Positions 29,429-37,559 of a stretch of DNA of 64,000 bases are shown here, in pieces. A model generated the notes under the pieces. It ran no database searches and had not been told where the DNA came from. It worked only from the letters and a program-made list of their open reading frames with translations. Every line of letters starts with the position of its first letter. Positions within the stretch are counted from its first letter, which is position 1. The translations under genes and the position numbers were made by a program. The DNA comes from Paraburkholderia ginsengisoli NBRC 100965 (GTDB lineage Bacteria > Pseudomonadota > Gammaproteobacteria > Burkholderiales > Burkholderiaceae), in NCBI RefSeq assembly GCF_000739735.1, contig NZ_BBJF01000003.1, positions 1 to 64,000 of the forward strand. The letters run 5' to 3'.

Positions 29429-30405
29429 TGGGTTTTTCCTTTGGCGGAGGCCGCCGCTTTTGCGTTGGTCCCAGCGCCAGCACTGTTCGCATCGCCCGCG
29501 GCCAGCGCGTGACCGAGCGCGTCGAGCTGGGCCAGCATCCACGTCTGATAGGTCTTGCCGGCCGGCAGGGTTTCGGTGACGCTCATCGTCGGCACCTGGG
29601 ATTGCTGCGCGAGCTTCAACATGCGTTGGGTCAGGGCCTCGGTTGCCTGGCTGTTATAGATCAGAACGCGCACGCGCCTGTCGCGCAGATCGCGTTCGAA
29701 CGCGGCGATATCGGCCGCGCTGGCTTCGGTGTCGTTCATCGCGGCGAGCTGGAAGCGCTGGTTGCGCATCGTCAGCCCGATCGCGTCCGACATGTAGCCG
29801 AACACCGGCTCGGTCGCCGTGACCGGCACGCCCGCATAGCGGCCATGCAACTCGGCGACCTTGGCGTCGATCGGCTTGAGCGAAGCGAGAAATTTCGCGA
29901 GGTTCGCATCGTACGCCGACTTGTGCGCCGGGTCAGCCGCGACGAGCGCGTCGCTCATCGCGCGCGCCACTTTCGGCATGGTGGCCGGGTCGTACCAGAG
30001 GTGCGGATTATCGCCGCTCTTCTTGCCGGTGAGGTTGGCGGCGACGATGGTGGTGCGCTTCGCCCCCTTCGACGCGGCCAGCAATTTCGCCATCCACGGA
30101 TCGTAGTCGGCGCCGTTGTAGATCACAAGGCTCGCATGCTGCAACTCGCGCGCGGTCTTCGGGCTCGCTTCGAACAGATGCGGGTCCTGGTCGGGATTGC
30201 TGAGAATGCTCGTCACGTCGACGCGATCGCCGCCCAGTTGCTGGACCACATCGCCGTAAAAATTCTCCGCGGCGACGACCGGGATTTTCGCATCGGCGGC
30301 CAACGCGGCGTGGCTGAGGGCGAACGCCGCCGCGCACGCGGCCGCGTATTTCGACAGCTTCAGCGCGCGGAGTGCGCCGGTCAACATCGAGCCGATTTTT
30401 TTCAT
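29425..30405 (-). CDS. znuA: Zinc ABC transporter periplasmic binding protein ZnuA
   Basis: A 326-residue cluster A-I binding protein. A signal peptide (ALSHAALA-AD) is followed by the metal-binding lobes. Candidate ligands are His in DQDPHLFEAS and in GDNPHLWYDP, and the third-site region is VFGYMSDAIGL, where a His is often found but is not seen here. The His-rich flexible loop of enteric ZnuA is absent; instead the partner ATPase carries the His-rich tail. An Ala/Gly/Lys-rich tail ends the protein. First gene of the znuACB operon; the zur gene lies 193 bases upstream on the same strand. Confidence 0.9.
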   Translation of the reverse strand: MKKIGSMLTGALRALKLSKYAAACAAAFALSHAALAADAKIPVVAAENFYGDVVQQLGGDRVDVTSILSNPDQDPHLFEASPKTARELQHASLVIYNGADYDPWMAKLLAASKGAKRTTIVAANLTGKKSGDNPHLWYDPATMPKVARAMSDALVAADPAHKSAYDANLAKFLASLKPIDAKVAELHGRYAGVPVTATEPVFGYMSDAIGLTMRNQRFQLAAMNDTEASAADIAAFERDLRDRRVRVLIYNSQATEALTQRMLKLAQQSQVPTMSVTETLPAGKTYQTWMLAQLDALGHALAAGDANSAGAGTNAKAAASAKGKTQ

Positions 30406-30598
30406 CGTTGTTTCCTGCTGCTTGAGAGTTGGGTGAGTCACAAACGTTAGGGATGAGAGCGTTGGCTTGAGGCCAAGGCACTTTCGCGTATGAAGTCATG
30501 CGCGGTTCGTGGTGCTTCGGCTTCGGCCGCGGATTCATGCATGGCTTCGCGCCTGGGCGGCCCGATATGCAAGTTCATTCATGGCCTCGCTCGCGACA

Positions 30599-31078
30599 TC
30601 AGACCGAAGCCCCGGCGGGCCGCGCCGCGCGGGCGCATAGCGCACACAGCCCGCTCAGCTCGATCACCTGCCGATGCACCTCGAAGCCATGCGCGGGCGC
30701 GCTGTGCGACAACTGATCGGCGAGGTCGTCGCCGGGAATCTCGACGGTCGCGCCGCAGCCGTCGCACATCAAAAACTGGCTGCGATGCGGCACGCCGATT
30801 TCGCAGCACGCGACATACGCATTCTTCGATTCGATCCGATGGACGAAGCCGTGCGCGAGCAGAAAGTCGAGCGCGCGATAGACCGTCGTCGGCGGCATCC
30901 GCCCACGTTGTGGCGCGAGCGTGTCGAGCAACTCGTAAGCGCCGACCGGCCGCTCGCTGGCGACGATCGCCGCATACACCTGACGACGCAGCGGCGTCAG
31001 CGCGAGTCCATGCAAAGCGGCGTGCGCGTCGGCATGCGCGAGTCGCACGGCATGGTGTTCTGCAATCGACATGGCCAT
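30599..31078 (-). CDS. zur: Fur-family zinc uptake regulator Zur
   Basis: A 159-residue Fur-superfamily repressor. The winged helix reads LTPLRRQVYAAIVASERPVGAYELLDTL and TTVYRALDFLLAHGFVHRIES. The structural zinc site is formed by CDGC and CALC pairs; the regulatory His/Cys region includes ACCEIGVPHRSQFLMC. It lacks the HHDH motif of iron-type Fur, and it sits directly upstream of znuACB, both supporting Zur. GGGAGGT lies before ATG 31078; a second ATG two codons later is possible. The upstream region has a Zur-like palindrome over a promoter. Confidence 0.93.
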   Translation of the reverse strand: MAMSIAEHHAVRLAHADAHAALHGLALTPLRRQVYAAIVASERPVGAYELLDTLAPQRGRMPPTTVYRALDFLLAHGFVHRIESKNAYVACCEIGVPHRSQFLMCDGCGATVEIPGDDLADQLSHSAPAHGFEVHRQVIELSGLCALCARAARPAGASV

Positions 31079-31128
31079 CGGCGTGGACCTCCCAAACGGC
31101 GGCAAAGGCTTCGAAGCGAAGCGAGGTC

Positions 31129-31161
31129 GAAATGATATAACGTATCTCGATTTTTTGTCAG
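31129..31161 (-). promoter_or_regulatory. zur promoter with Zur-like operator
   Basis: Reading leftward, CTGACA (31161-31156), 16 bases, then TATATC (31139-31134) form a promoter about 55 bases from the zur start. An AT-rich imperfect palindrome, with GATA...TATC arms inside 31129-31152, overlaps the -10. Its position and composition fit autoregulation by Zur. Confidence 0.55.
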
Positions 31162-31278
31162 TGGCTTGCACAGATCGCGACCTGCGGTGGGTCCCGCGTC
31201 CCATACAGATGCGGTCGCGAGCGGCGATGACGTGTTCAGCCCCTGCCGCGCTGCACCATCGAAATCTGGTCGAGCGCC

Positions 31279-31353
31279 TTGACATGACCCGGTCCGTATC
31301 CGATCATTCGATCACCAACAGAGCAATTGTTCGCGCAATGAGCGTTCGCTCAC
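31279..31353 (+). promoter_or_regulatory. Polyol operon promoter and shared operator module
   Basis: The -35 is a perfect TTGACA (31279-31284), the spacer 17 bases, and the -10 GATCAT (31302-31307). The block 31302-31332 matches 26 of 31 bases with a block upstream of dalD on the other strand. It contains GATCATTCG, TCAC and ACAGAGCAA at identical spacing. A second TTCGCTCAC copy lies at 31345-31353 inside a TGAGCG/CGCTCA palindrome. This is the likely site of the SorC-family regulator encoded in the dalD operon. Confidence 0.7.
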
Positions 31354-31389
31354 TGCGCCTCAAGAAGCAGAACGAACCGGAGACATGCG

Positions 31390-32172
31390 GTGGCGGCACG
31401 ATTGCAAGACAAGGTGGCCATTCTGACGGGCGCGGCAAGCGGCATCGGTGAAGCGGTGGCGCGGCGCTATCTGGATGAAGGCGCGCGCTGCGTGCTGGTC
31501 GACGTGAAGCCGGCGGACAGTTTCGGCGACGCGCTGCGCGCCGCCTACGGCGAGCGCGTGCTGAGCGTGAGCGCCGACGTCACGCGCCGCGACGACATCG
31601 AACGCATTCTGGCGAGCACCCTCGAGCGCTTCGGCCAGGTCGACATTCTGTTCAACAACGCGGCGCTCTTCGATATGCGCCCGATCCTCGACGAATCGTG
31701 GGACGTGTTCGACCGCCTCTTCGCGGTCAACGTGAAGGGCATGTTCTTCCTGATGCAAGCGGTCGCACGAAAGATGGTCGAGCAGGGCCACGGCGGCAAG
31801 ATAATCAACATGTCGTCGCAAGCCGGACGGCGCGGCGAGGCGCTCGTTTCGCACTACTGCGCGACCAAGGCGGCGGTGCTCAGCTACACGCAATCGGCGG
31901 CCCTCGCGCTCGCGCCGCACAAGATCAACGTGAACGGCATCGCGCCGGGTGTCGTCGACACGCCGATGTGGAACGAAGTCGACGCGCTCTTCGCCCGTTA
32001 TGAAAACCGGCCGCTCGGCGAGAAGAAGCGGCTCGTCGGCGAAGCGGTGCCGCTCGGCCGCATGGGCGTGCCGGACGACCTGACCGGCGCCGCGCTGTTT
32101 CTCGCGTCCGCGGACGCCGACTACATTACCGCGCAAACTTTGAACGTCGACGGCGGCAACTGGATGAGCTAG
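31390..32172 (+). CDS. smoS: Sorbitol (L-iditol 2-) dehydrogenase, SDR family, SmoS-like
   Basis: A 260-residue short-chain dehydrogenase oxidising D-sorbitol to D-fructose with NAD. The cofactor motif is TGAASGIG, the active site YCATK with Ser in NMSSQAGRRGEA. The long stretch IAPGVVDTPMW, RYENRPLGEKKR and NVDGGNWMS closely follows Rhodobacter sphaeroides SmoS as I recall it, which supports sorbitol over other polyols. The start codon is GTG at 31390 with GGAG 8 bases upstream. First gene of the rightward polyol operon. Confidence 0.92.
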   Translation: MAARLQDKVAILTGAASGIGEAVARRYLDEGARCVLVDVKPADSFGDALRAAYGERVLSVSADVTRRDDIERILASTLERFGQVDILFNNAALFDMRPILDESWDVFDRLFAVNVKGMFFLMQAVARKMVEQGHGGKIINMSSQAGRRGEALVSHYCATKAAVLSYTQSAALALAPHKINVNGIAPGVVDTPMWNEVDALFARYENRPLGEKKRLVGEAVPLGRMGVPDDLTGAALFLASADADYITAQTLNVDGGNWMS

Positions 32173-32257
32173 GCGAAGCCACGCGTCGCGTGTGATCCAC
32201 CGCCATTTCCGTAGAACAAACGCAGCACCACATAACGTACGAGAAAGGAGACAACAC

Positions 32258-33580
32258 ATGAAACCAGCTTTCAAATCCACGCTGAAGGCGGTCAGTGCCG
32301 GCGCGGCGGCGTGCTTTGCGTTGAGCGCATCGGCGGCCACGGTCACGATCGCGACGTTGAACAATCCGGACATGATCGAGTTGAAGAAGCTCTCGCCTGC
32401 ATTCGAAAAAGCGAATCCGGACATCAAGCTGAACTGGGTGATTCTCGAAGAAAACGTGCTGCGCCAGCGCGCCACGACCGACATCACCACCGGCAGCGGC
32501 CAGTTCGACGTGATGACGATCGGCGCGTACGAAACGCCGCAATGGGGCAAGCGCGGCTGGCTCACGCCGCTCACCAACCTGCCCGCGAGCTACGATCTGA
32601 ACGACGTCGTGAAGACGGCCCGCGACGGCCTGTCGAGCGGCGGCCAGCTGTACGCGCTGCCGTTCTATGTCGAAAGTTCGATGACCTATTACCGCAAGGA
32701 TCTGTTCGACAAGGCTGGTCTGAAAATGCCGGATCAGCCGACCTACGACCAGATCGCGCAATTCGCCGACAAGCTCACCGACAAAGCCAACGGCCAGTAC
32801 GGCATCTGTCTGCGCGGCAAGGCGGGCTGGGGCGAGAACATGGCGTACGGCACGACGGTGGTGAACACCTTCGGCGGCCGCTGGTTCGACGAGAAGTGGA
32901 ACGCGCAGCTCACGTCGCCGGAATGGAAGAAGGCGATCACGTTCTACGTCGATCTGCTGAAGAAGGACGGCCCTCCGGGAGCCAGCTCGAACGGCTTCAA
33001 CGAAAACCTCACGTTGATGTCGTCGGGCAAGTGCGCGATGTGGATCGACGCGACGGTGGCGGCTGGCATGCTCTACAACAAGAGCCAATCGCAGATCGCC
33101 GACAAGGTCGGCTTCGCGGCGGCGCCGATCGCGGTCACGCCGAAGGGCTCGCACTGGCTGTGGGCCTGGGCGCTGGCGATTCCGAAGTCGTCGAAGCAGG
33201 CTGACTCGGCGAAGAAGTTCATCACATGGGCCACGTCGAAGGAATACATCGAACTGGTCGCGAAGGACGAAGGCTGGGCGTCGGTGCCGCCGGGAACGCG
33301 TCAGTCGACGTATGCGCGCCCCGAATACCAGAAGGCCGCACCGTTCGGCGCGTTCGTGCTGAAGGCGATCGAAACGGCCGACCCGGATCACCCGACGCTC
33401 AAGCCGGTGCCGTACACAGGTGTGCAGTTCGTCGGGATTCCTGAATTTCAGTCGTTCGGTACCGTGGTCGGTCAGAGCATCTCCGGCGCGATTGCCGGTC
33501 AGATGACGGTCGATCAGGCGCTGGCAGCGGGCAACGCTACCGCGGATCGCGCGGTGAAGCAGGCCGGCTATCAGAAGTAA
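32258..33580 (+). CDS. Polyol ABC transporter periplasmic binding protein (SmoE/MtlE-like)
   Basis: A 440-residue cluster D extracellular solute-binding protein. A signal peptide ends near SASAA-TVT. The mature part shows MIGAYE-type wording (DVMTIGAYETPQWGKRGWL), FYVESSMTYYRKDLFDKAGL and the C-terminal PYTGVQFVGIPEFQSFGT. This matches sorbitol/mannitol binding proteins of smo-type systems. AAAGGAG precedes the ATG at 32258. It is followed by 181 bases with two large hairpins, which would let it be made in excess over the permeases. Confidence 0.93.
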   Translation: MKPAFKSTLKAVSAGAAACFALSASAATVTIATLNNPDMIELKKLSPAFEKANPDIKLNWVILEENVLRQRATTDITTGSGQFDVMTIGAYETPQWGKRGWLTPLTNLPASYDLNDVVKTARDGLSSGGQLYALPFYVESSMTYYRKDLFDKAGLKMPDQPTYDQIAQFADKLTDKANGQYGICLRGKAGWGENMAYGTTVVNTFGGRWFDEKWNAQLTSPEWKKAITFYVDLLKKDGPPGASSNGFNENLTLMSSGKCAMWIDATVAAGMLYNKSQSQIADKVGFAAAPIAVTPKGSHWLWAWALAIPKSSKQADSAKKFITWATSKEYIELVAKDEGWASVPPGTRQSTYARPEYQKAAPFGAFVLKAIETADPDHPTLKPVPYTGVQFVGIPEFQSFGTVVGQSISGAIAGQMTVDQALAAGNATADRAVKQAGYQK

Positions 33581-33615
33581 TACGGCAACCCAGCCACTTC
33601 AGTGATGTGGCACGC

Positions 33616-33639
33616 GCCGGCTGACGCCCGTCAGCCGGC
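33616..33639 (+). repeat. Hairpin 1 after the polyol binding-protein gene
   Basis: GCCGGCTGA (33616-33624) and TCAGCCGGC (33631-33639) form a perfect 9-bp stem with a 6-base loop, 36 bases after the stop. No T-run follows, so mRNA 3'-end protection or partial attenuation is more likely than full termination. Confidence 0.75.
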
Positions 33640-33664
33640 TCACGCAGCACAGCGGGCCGTTCCC

Positions 33665-33711
33665 GCCGCGAGCGCGGCGACATCGAAAGATGTCGCGGCG
33701 TCTCGCGCGGC
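33665..33711 (+). repeat. Hairpin 2 after the polyol binding-protein gene (GAAA loop)
   Basis: GCGACATC (33677-33684) and GATGTCGC (33689-33696) enclose a GAAA tetraloop. Outer pairing of GCCGCGAG (33665-33672) with a CTCGCGCGGC segment (33702-33711) extends it with an internal loop. Together with hairpin 1 it fills the gap before the first permease. Confidence 0.7.
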
Positions 33712-33761
33712 ACATGCCGTTCAGGCGGACGCCCCGCGCATTACCGAACAGGTGGTTAATC

Positions 33762-34697
33762 ATGCGTCCTCTGCGCCTACCTCTCATGCACGCTCATCCC
33801 CAGACAGAAAGAGAACGCGAAATCCGCAAAGCCAATTCCGCCCGCTGGCTGGTGTCGCCATCGGTTGCGGTGCTGGTGCTGTGGATGGCGATCCCGCTCG
33901 CGATGACGATCTGGTTTTCGTTCTCGCGCTACAACCTGCTGAATCCCGACATCAAAGGCTTCGCCGGCTTCGATAACTACCGGTATCTCGCGAGCGATCC
34001 GTCGTTCTGGCCGTCGATCGCCAACACGCTCGAACTGATCGTCTCGGTGCTGGTGATCACCGTGGTCGGCGGCGTGCTGATGGCGATTCTGTTCGACCGC
34101 AAGTTTTACGGCCAGGGGATTGCGCGGCTGCTCGCCATCGCGCCGTTCTTCGTAATGCCGACCGTCAGCGCGCTGATCTGGAAGAACATGATCCTGCATC
34201 CGGTGTACGGCCTCGTCGCGCAAGGCATGCGCGCGCTGGGCATGACACCGATCGACTGGTTCGCCGTTTATCCGCTCACCGCGGTGATCATGATCGTCGC
34301 GTGGCAGTGGCTGCCGTTCGCGTTCCTGATTCTGTTCACCGCGATCCAGTCGCTCGATCAGGAGCAGAAGGAAGCGGCGAAGATCGACGGCGCGGGTCCG
34401 TTCTCGATGTTCTTCTACATCACGCTGCCACATCTGAAGCGAGCGATCGCGGTGGTGGTGATGATGGAAACGATTTTCCTGCTGTCGATCTTCGCCGAAA
34501 TCTATACGACCACGGGCGGCGGTCCGGGCACCGCGACGACCAATCTGTCGTACCTGATCTTTTCGCTGGGCCTGCAACAGTTCGACGTCGGTCTCGCGTC
34601 GGCGGGCGGCATTCTCGCTGTCGTGCTGGCCAACATCGTGTCGTTCTTCCTCGTGCGGATGCTCGCGAAGAACCTGAAAGGGGAGTACGAAAAATGA
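33762..34697 (+). CDS. Polyol ABC transporter permease 1 (MalF/SmoF type)
   Basis: A 311-residue inner-membrane permease with six membrane segments. The EAA loop is visible as KEAAKIDGAGPFSMFFYITLP. I prefer ATG 33762, which has AGGTGG upstream; an ATG eight codons later has no ribosome site, and earlier in-frame starts fall in the hairpin region. The stop overlaps the next start (ATGA), so the two permeases are translationally coupled and expected in equal amounts. Confidence 0.93.
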   Translation: MRPLRLPLMHAHPQTEREREIRKANSARWLVSPSVAVLVLWMAIPLAMTIWFSFSRYNLLNPDIKGFAGFDNYRYLASDPSFWPSIANTLELIVSVLVITVVGGVLMAILFDRKFYGQGIARLLAIAPFFVMPTVSALIWKNMILHPVYGLVAQGMRALGMTPIDWFAVYPLTAVIMIVAWQWLPFAFLILFTAIQSLDQEQKEAAKIDGAGPFSMFFYITLPHLKRAIAVVVMMETIFLLSIFAEIYTTTGGGPGTATTNLSYLIFSLGLQQFDVGLASAGGILAVVLANIVSFFLVRMLAKNLKGEYEK

Positions 34698-35569
34698 GCC
34701 ACGTTGCCTCCACTCCGGCGTCCACGACGCCGCCCATGACCGTGCCGGCGAAGTCGCCGTTCGCCGCGATCCGTCGCGGCATCCCCGGCGTGATTGCCTG
34801 GCTGGTCGCGCTGCTGCTGTTCTTTCCGATCTTCTGGATGACGATCACCGCATTCAAGACCGAGCAGCAGGCCTACTCGTCGTCGCTCTTTTTCGTGCCG
34901 ACGCTCGAGAGCTTCCGCGAGGTGTTCGCGCGCAGCAATTACTTTTCGTTCGCGTGGAATTCGGTGCTGATCTCGGTGGGCGTCACCGTGCTGTGCCTGA
35001 TTCTCGCGGTGCCCGCCGCGTATGCGATGGCATTCTTCCCGACGCGCCGCACGCAGAAAGTATTGTTGTGGATGCTGTCGACCAAGATGATGCCGTCGGT
35101 CGGCGTGCTGGTGCCGATCTATCTGCTGTGGAAAAACAGCGGCCTGCTCGACACGGTGTCGGGTCTCGTGATCGTCTACACGTTGATCAATCTGCCGATC
35201 GCGGTGTGGATGTCGTTCACATACTTCGCCGAAATTCCGCGCGACATTCTCGAAGCCGGCCGCATCGACGGCGCCGCGACGTGGCAGGAAATCGTCTATC
35301 TGCTGATGCCGATGTCGCTGCCGGGGCTCGCATCCACCGCGCTGCTGCTCGTGATTCTTTCGTGGAACGAAGCGTTCTGGAGCATCAACCTGTCGAGTTC
35401 GAACGCTGCGCCGCTCACCGTGTTCATCGCGTCGTATTCGAGTCCTGAAGGCTTGTTCTGGGCGAAGCTGTCGGCGGCTTCGTTGCTAGCGGTCGCGCCG
35501 ATCCTGATCGTCGGCTGGCTGTCGCAGAAGCAACTGGTGCGCGGCCTCACGTTCGGGGCGGTCAAATGA
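34694..35569 (+). CDS. Polyol ABC transporter permease 2 (MalG/SmoG type)
   Basis: A 291-residue permease forming the transport channel with permease 1. The EAA loop reads LEAGRIDGAATWQEIVYLLMP. The N-terminal 25 residues are Thr/Pro/Ser-rich, before the first membrane segment (GVIAWLVALLLFFPIFWMTI). It overlaps both neighbours by four bases (ATGA at each end), including the HAD gene, so the three are tightly coupled. Confidence 0.94.
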   Translation: MSHVASTPASTTPPMTVPAKSPFAAIRRGIPGVIAWLVALLLFFPIFWMTITAFKTEQQAYSSSLFFVPTLESFREVFARSNYFSFAWNSVLISVGVTVLCLILAVPAAYAMAFFPTRRTQKVLLWMLSTKMMPSVGVLVPIYLLWKNSGLLDTVSGLVIVYTLINLPIAVWMSFTYFAEIPRDILEAGRIDGAATWQEIVYLLMPMSLPGLASTALLLVILSWNEAFWSINLSSSNAAPLTVFIASYSSPEGLFWAKLSAASLLAVAPILIVGWLSQKQLVRGLTFGAVK

Positions 35570-36267
35570 CGGCGGGCACCGGTTTGGGCAACCTCGCGCT
35601 GATCTGCGATTGCGACGGCGTGCTGATCGACAGCGAAGCCGTGGCCGCGCGCATGCTGGTGCACGAACTCGAAGCGCGCTGGCCGGATACCGAGGTCGAG
35701 CCGGTGGTGCTGCCGCTGCTCGGGCTGCGCATCGAGAAGGTTTTGCAGGGCACGGCCGAGCAGCTCGGCAAAAACCTCAGCGTCGCCGACATCGACGCGA
35801 TCCGAAGCGCGGTGGAAGCCGCAGCAATCGAGGCGCCGACCGTCGAGGGCATCGAAGCCGCGCTCGCGCAGGTGCCGCTCATCAAGTGCTGCGCGAGCAA
35901 CAGCTTCCGGCCGTACGTAGAAACCGTGCTGACGCGCACGGGCCTCGTGCGGTTTTTCGGCGAGCGCCTGTTCTGCGCGGACTCGGTGCCGAATCCGAAG
36001 CCGGCGCCCGACGTGTATCTCGCGGCGGCGCGCGGACTCGGGCTCGCGCCTTCCGCGTGCCTCGTCGTGGAGGACAGCGTCACCGGCGTGACGGCGGCGA
36101 GCGCGGCGGGCATGACGGTGCTCGGCTTCATTGGCGGCGGTCATGCGAGCGACGCGCAGATCGACAAGCTGCGCGCGGCGGGAGCGCGTCACGTATTCGA
36201 CGACATGCGGCAATTGCCGGAGCTGGTCGCGCAATGGACGCTGAACGCGACGGCGGCCGCGCCGTGA
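35566..36267 (+). CDS. HAD-superfamily phosphatase in the polyol operon
   Basis: A 233-residue haloacid-dehalogenase hydrolase, beta-phosphoglucomutase-like subfamily. Motif I is DCDGVLIDSE with the nucleophilic and acid Asp, motif II is Ser/Thr in CCASNSFRP, motif III Lys in NPKPAPDVY, and motif IV is VVEDSVTGV. The helical cap lies at about 20-85. The substrate is probably a sugar or polyol phosphate: it may remove toxic phosphorylated polyols or salvage fructose 1-phosphate. HAD genes recur in smo-type operons. Its start overlaps the upstream permease stop. Confidence 0.9.
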   Translation: MTAGTGLGNLALICDCDGVLIDSEAVAARMLVHELEARWPDTEVEPVVLPLLGLRIEKVLQGTAEQLGKNLSVADIDAIRSAVEAAAIEAPTVEGIEAALAQVPLIKCCASNSFRPYVETVLTRTGLVRFFGERLFCADSVPNPKPAPDVYLAAARGLGLAPSACLVVEDSVTGVTAASAAGMTVLGFIGGGHASDAQIDKLRAAGARHVFDDMRQLPELVAQWTLNATAAAP

Positions 36268-36286
36268 GCGCGGCCTCGCTCACGGC
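36261..36286 (+). repeat. Hairpin over the HAD stop codon
   Basis: GCCGTGAGCG (36261-36270) and CGCTCACGGC (36277-36286) make a perfect 10-bp stem with a 6-base loop. The HAD stop codon lies in the left arm. It is placed to protect or attenuate the upstream message before the ATPase gene. Confidence 0.7.
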
Positions 36287-36327
36287 GGTGAAGATACGAC
36301 AGCCAAGCGGCACGCAGCACGACTGCG

Positions 36328-36391
36328 GCAACACATAGCAACACACACACCGCAACACATAGCGACACACAGCAATACACGGAGACACATC
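36328..36391 (+). repeat. CA-rich repeat leader before the ABC ATPase gene
   Basis: GCAACACATAGC occurs twice with a 24-base period (36328-36339, 36352-36363), followed by degenerate copies GCGACACACAGC and GCAATACACGG. The tract is nearly free of G and of secondary structure up to the ribosome site GGAG, which would keep the start codon accessible. Confidence 0.7.
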
Positions 36392-37501
36392 ATGGCAAGC
36401 GTAACTCTGCGCAACATCAGAAAGGCCTACGACGACAACGAAGTGATGCGCGACATCAACCTCGATATCGCCGACGGCGAGTTCGTCGTGTTCGTGGGCC
36501 CAAGCGGCTGCGGTAAATCGACCTTGATGCGGATGATCGCCGGCCTCGAAGACATCAGCGGCGGCGACCTGACCATCGACGGCACGCGCATGAACGACGT
36601 GCCGCCCGCCAAGCGCGGCATCGCGATGGTGTTCCAGTCCTACGCGCTGTATCCGCACATGACGCTGTACGACAACATGGCGTTCGGCCTGAAACTCGCG
36701 GGCACCAAGAAGCCGGAGATCGACGCGGCCGTGCGCAACGCCGCGAAGATCCTGCACATCGATCATCTGCTCGATCGCAAACCGAAGCAGTTGTCCGGCG
36801 GGCAGCGTCAACGCGTGGCGATCGGCCGCGCGATCACGCGCAAGCCGAAAGTGTTCCTGTTCGACGAGCCGCTGTCGAATCTCGACGCCGCGCTGCGCGT
36901 GAAAATGCGCCTCGAATTCGCACGTCTGCACGACGAGTTGAAGACCACGATGATCTACGTGACGCACGATCAGGTGGAGGCGATGACGCTGGCCGACAAG
37001 ATCGTCGTGTTGTCGGCGGGCAATCTCGAACAGGTCGGCAGCCCGACGATGCTGTATCACGCGCCGGCCAATCGCTTCGTCGCGGGCTTCATCGGTTCGC
37101 CGAAAATGAACTTCATGGAAGGCGTCGTGCAGTCGGTCACGCACGACGGCGTCACGGTGCGTTACGAAACCGGCGAGACGCAACGCGTCGCGGTGGAACC
37201 GGGGTCGGTCAAGCAGGGCGACAAGGTGACGGTTGGCATCCGCCCCGAACATCTGCACGTGGGCACCACCGACGACGGCGTGTCGGCTCGCACGATGGCG
37301 GTCGAATCGCTCGGCGACGCGGCGTATCTGTATGCGGAGTCCAGCGTTGCGCCGGACGGCCTGATCGCGCGGATTCCGCCGCTCGAACGGCACGCAAAAG
37401 GCGAAGTGCAAAAGCTCGGCGCGACGCCCGAGCATTGCCATTTATTCGACAGCGAAGGGAAAGCATTCCAGCGTAAGATCGTTGAAGTGCTGGCCGCGTG
37501 A
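36392..37501 (+). CDS. smoK: Polyol ABC transporter ATPase (SmoK/MalK/UgpC type)
   Basis: A 369-residue ATPase of the MalK/UgpC class. Walker A is GPSGCGKST, Q-loop FQSYALYPHMT, signature LSGGQRQR, Walker B VFLFDEPLSNLD, switch His in YVTHDQVEAMTL. The C-terminal regulatory TOBE domain begins near residue 240 (FIGSPKMNFMEG, then GIRPEHLHV). It powers the two upstream permeases. The gene is separated from the HAD gene by a hairpin and the CA-rich leader and has its own strong ribosome site. Confidence 0.94.
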   Translation: MASVTLRNIRKAYDDNEVMRDINLDIADGEFVVFVGPSGCGKSTLMRMIAGLEDISGGDLTIDGTRMNDVPPAKRGIAMVFQSYALYPHMTLYDNMAFGLKLAGTKKPEIDAAVRNAAKILHIDHLLDRKPKQLSGGQRQRVAIGRAITRKPKVFLFDEPLSNLDAALRVKMRLEFARLHDELKTTMIYVTHDQVEAMTLADKIVVLSAGNLEQVGSPTMLYHAPANRFVAGFIGSPKMNFMEGVVQSVTHDGVTVRYETGETQRVAVEPGSVKQGDKVTVGIRPEHLHVGTTDDGVSARTMAVESLGDAAYLYAESSVAPDGLIARIPPLERHAKGEVQKLGATPEHCHLFDSEGKAFQRKIVEVLAA

Positions 37502-37510
37502 TGTCATGAG

Positions 37511-37535
37511 AAAGCGGCGGGCGCGCCGCTTTTAT
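37511..37535 (+). terminator. Hairpin with short T-run between smoK and the DUF1330 gene
   Basis: AAAGCGGCG (37511-37519) pairs with CGCCGCTTT (37524-37532) around GGCG, followed by TTATC. It may end part of the transcription from the operon before the last small gene. Confidence 0.6.
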
Positions 37536-37559
37536 CCCATCACGCTTCGGGGAACGCTC

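Larger units (their letters stand above)
31079..31389. other. Divergent control region between zur and the polyol operon, 311 bases, no gene
   Basis: The left part holds the zur promoter with its palindrome (31129-31161). The right part holds the polyol promoter module (31279-31332) and a TGAGCG/CGCTCA palindrome (31339-31352). The 115 bases between them show nothing I can name. Confidence 0.75.

Noticed and set aside
36301..36391. CRISPR-like array in the CA-rich tract
   Set aside because: Units are 12 bases, decay quickly, have no spacers, and no cas genes are near.
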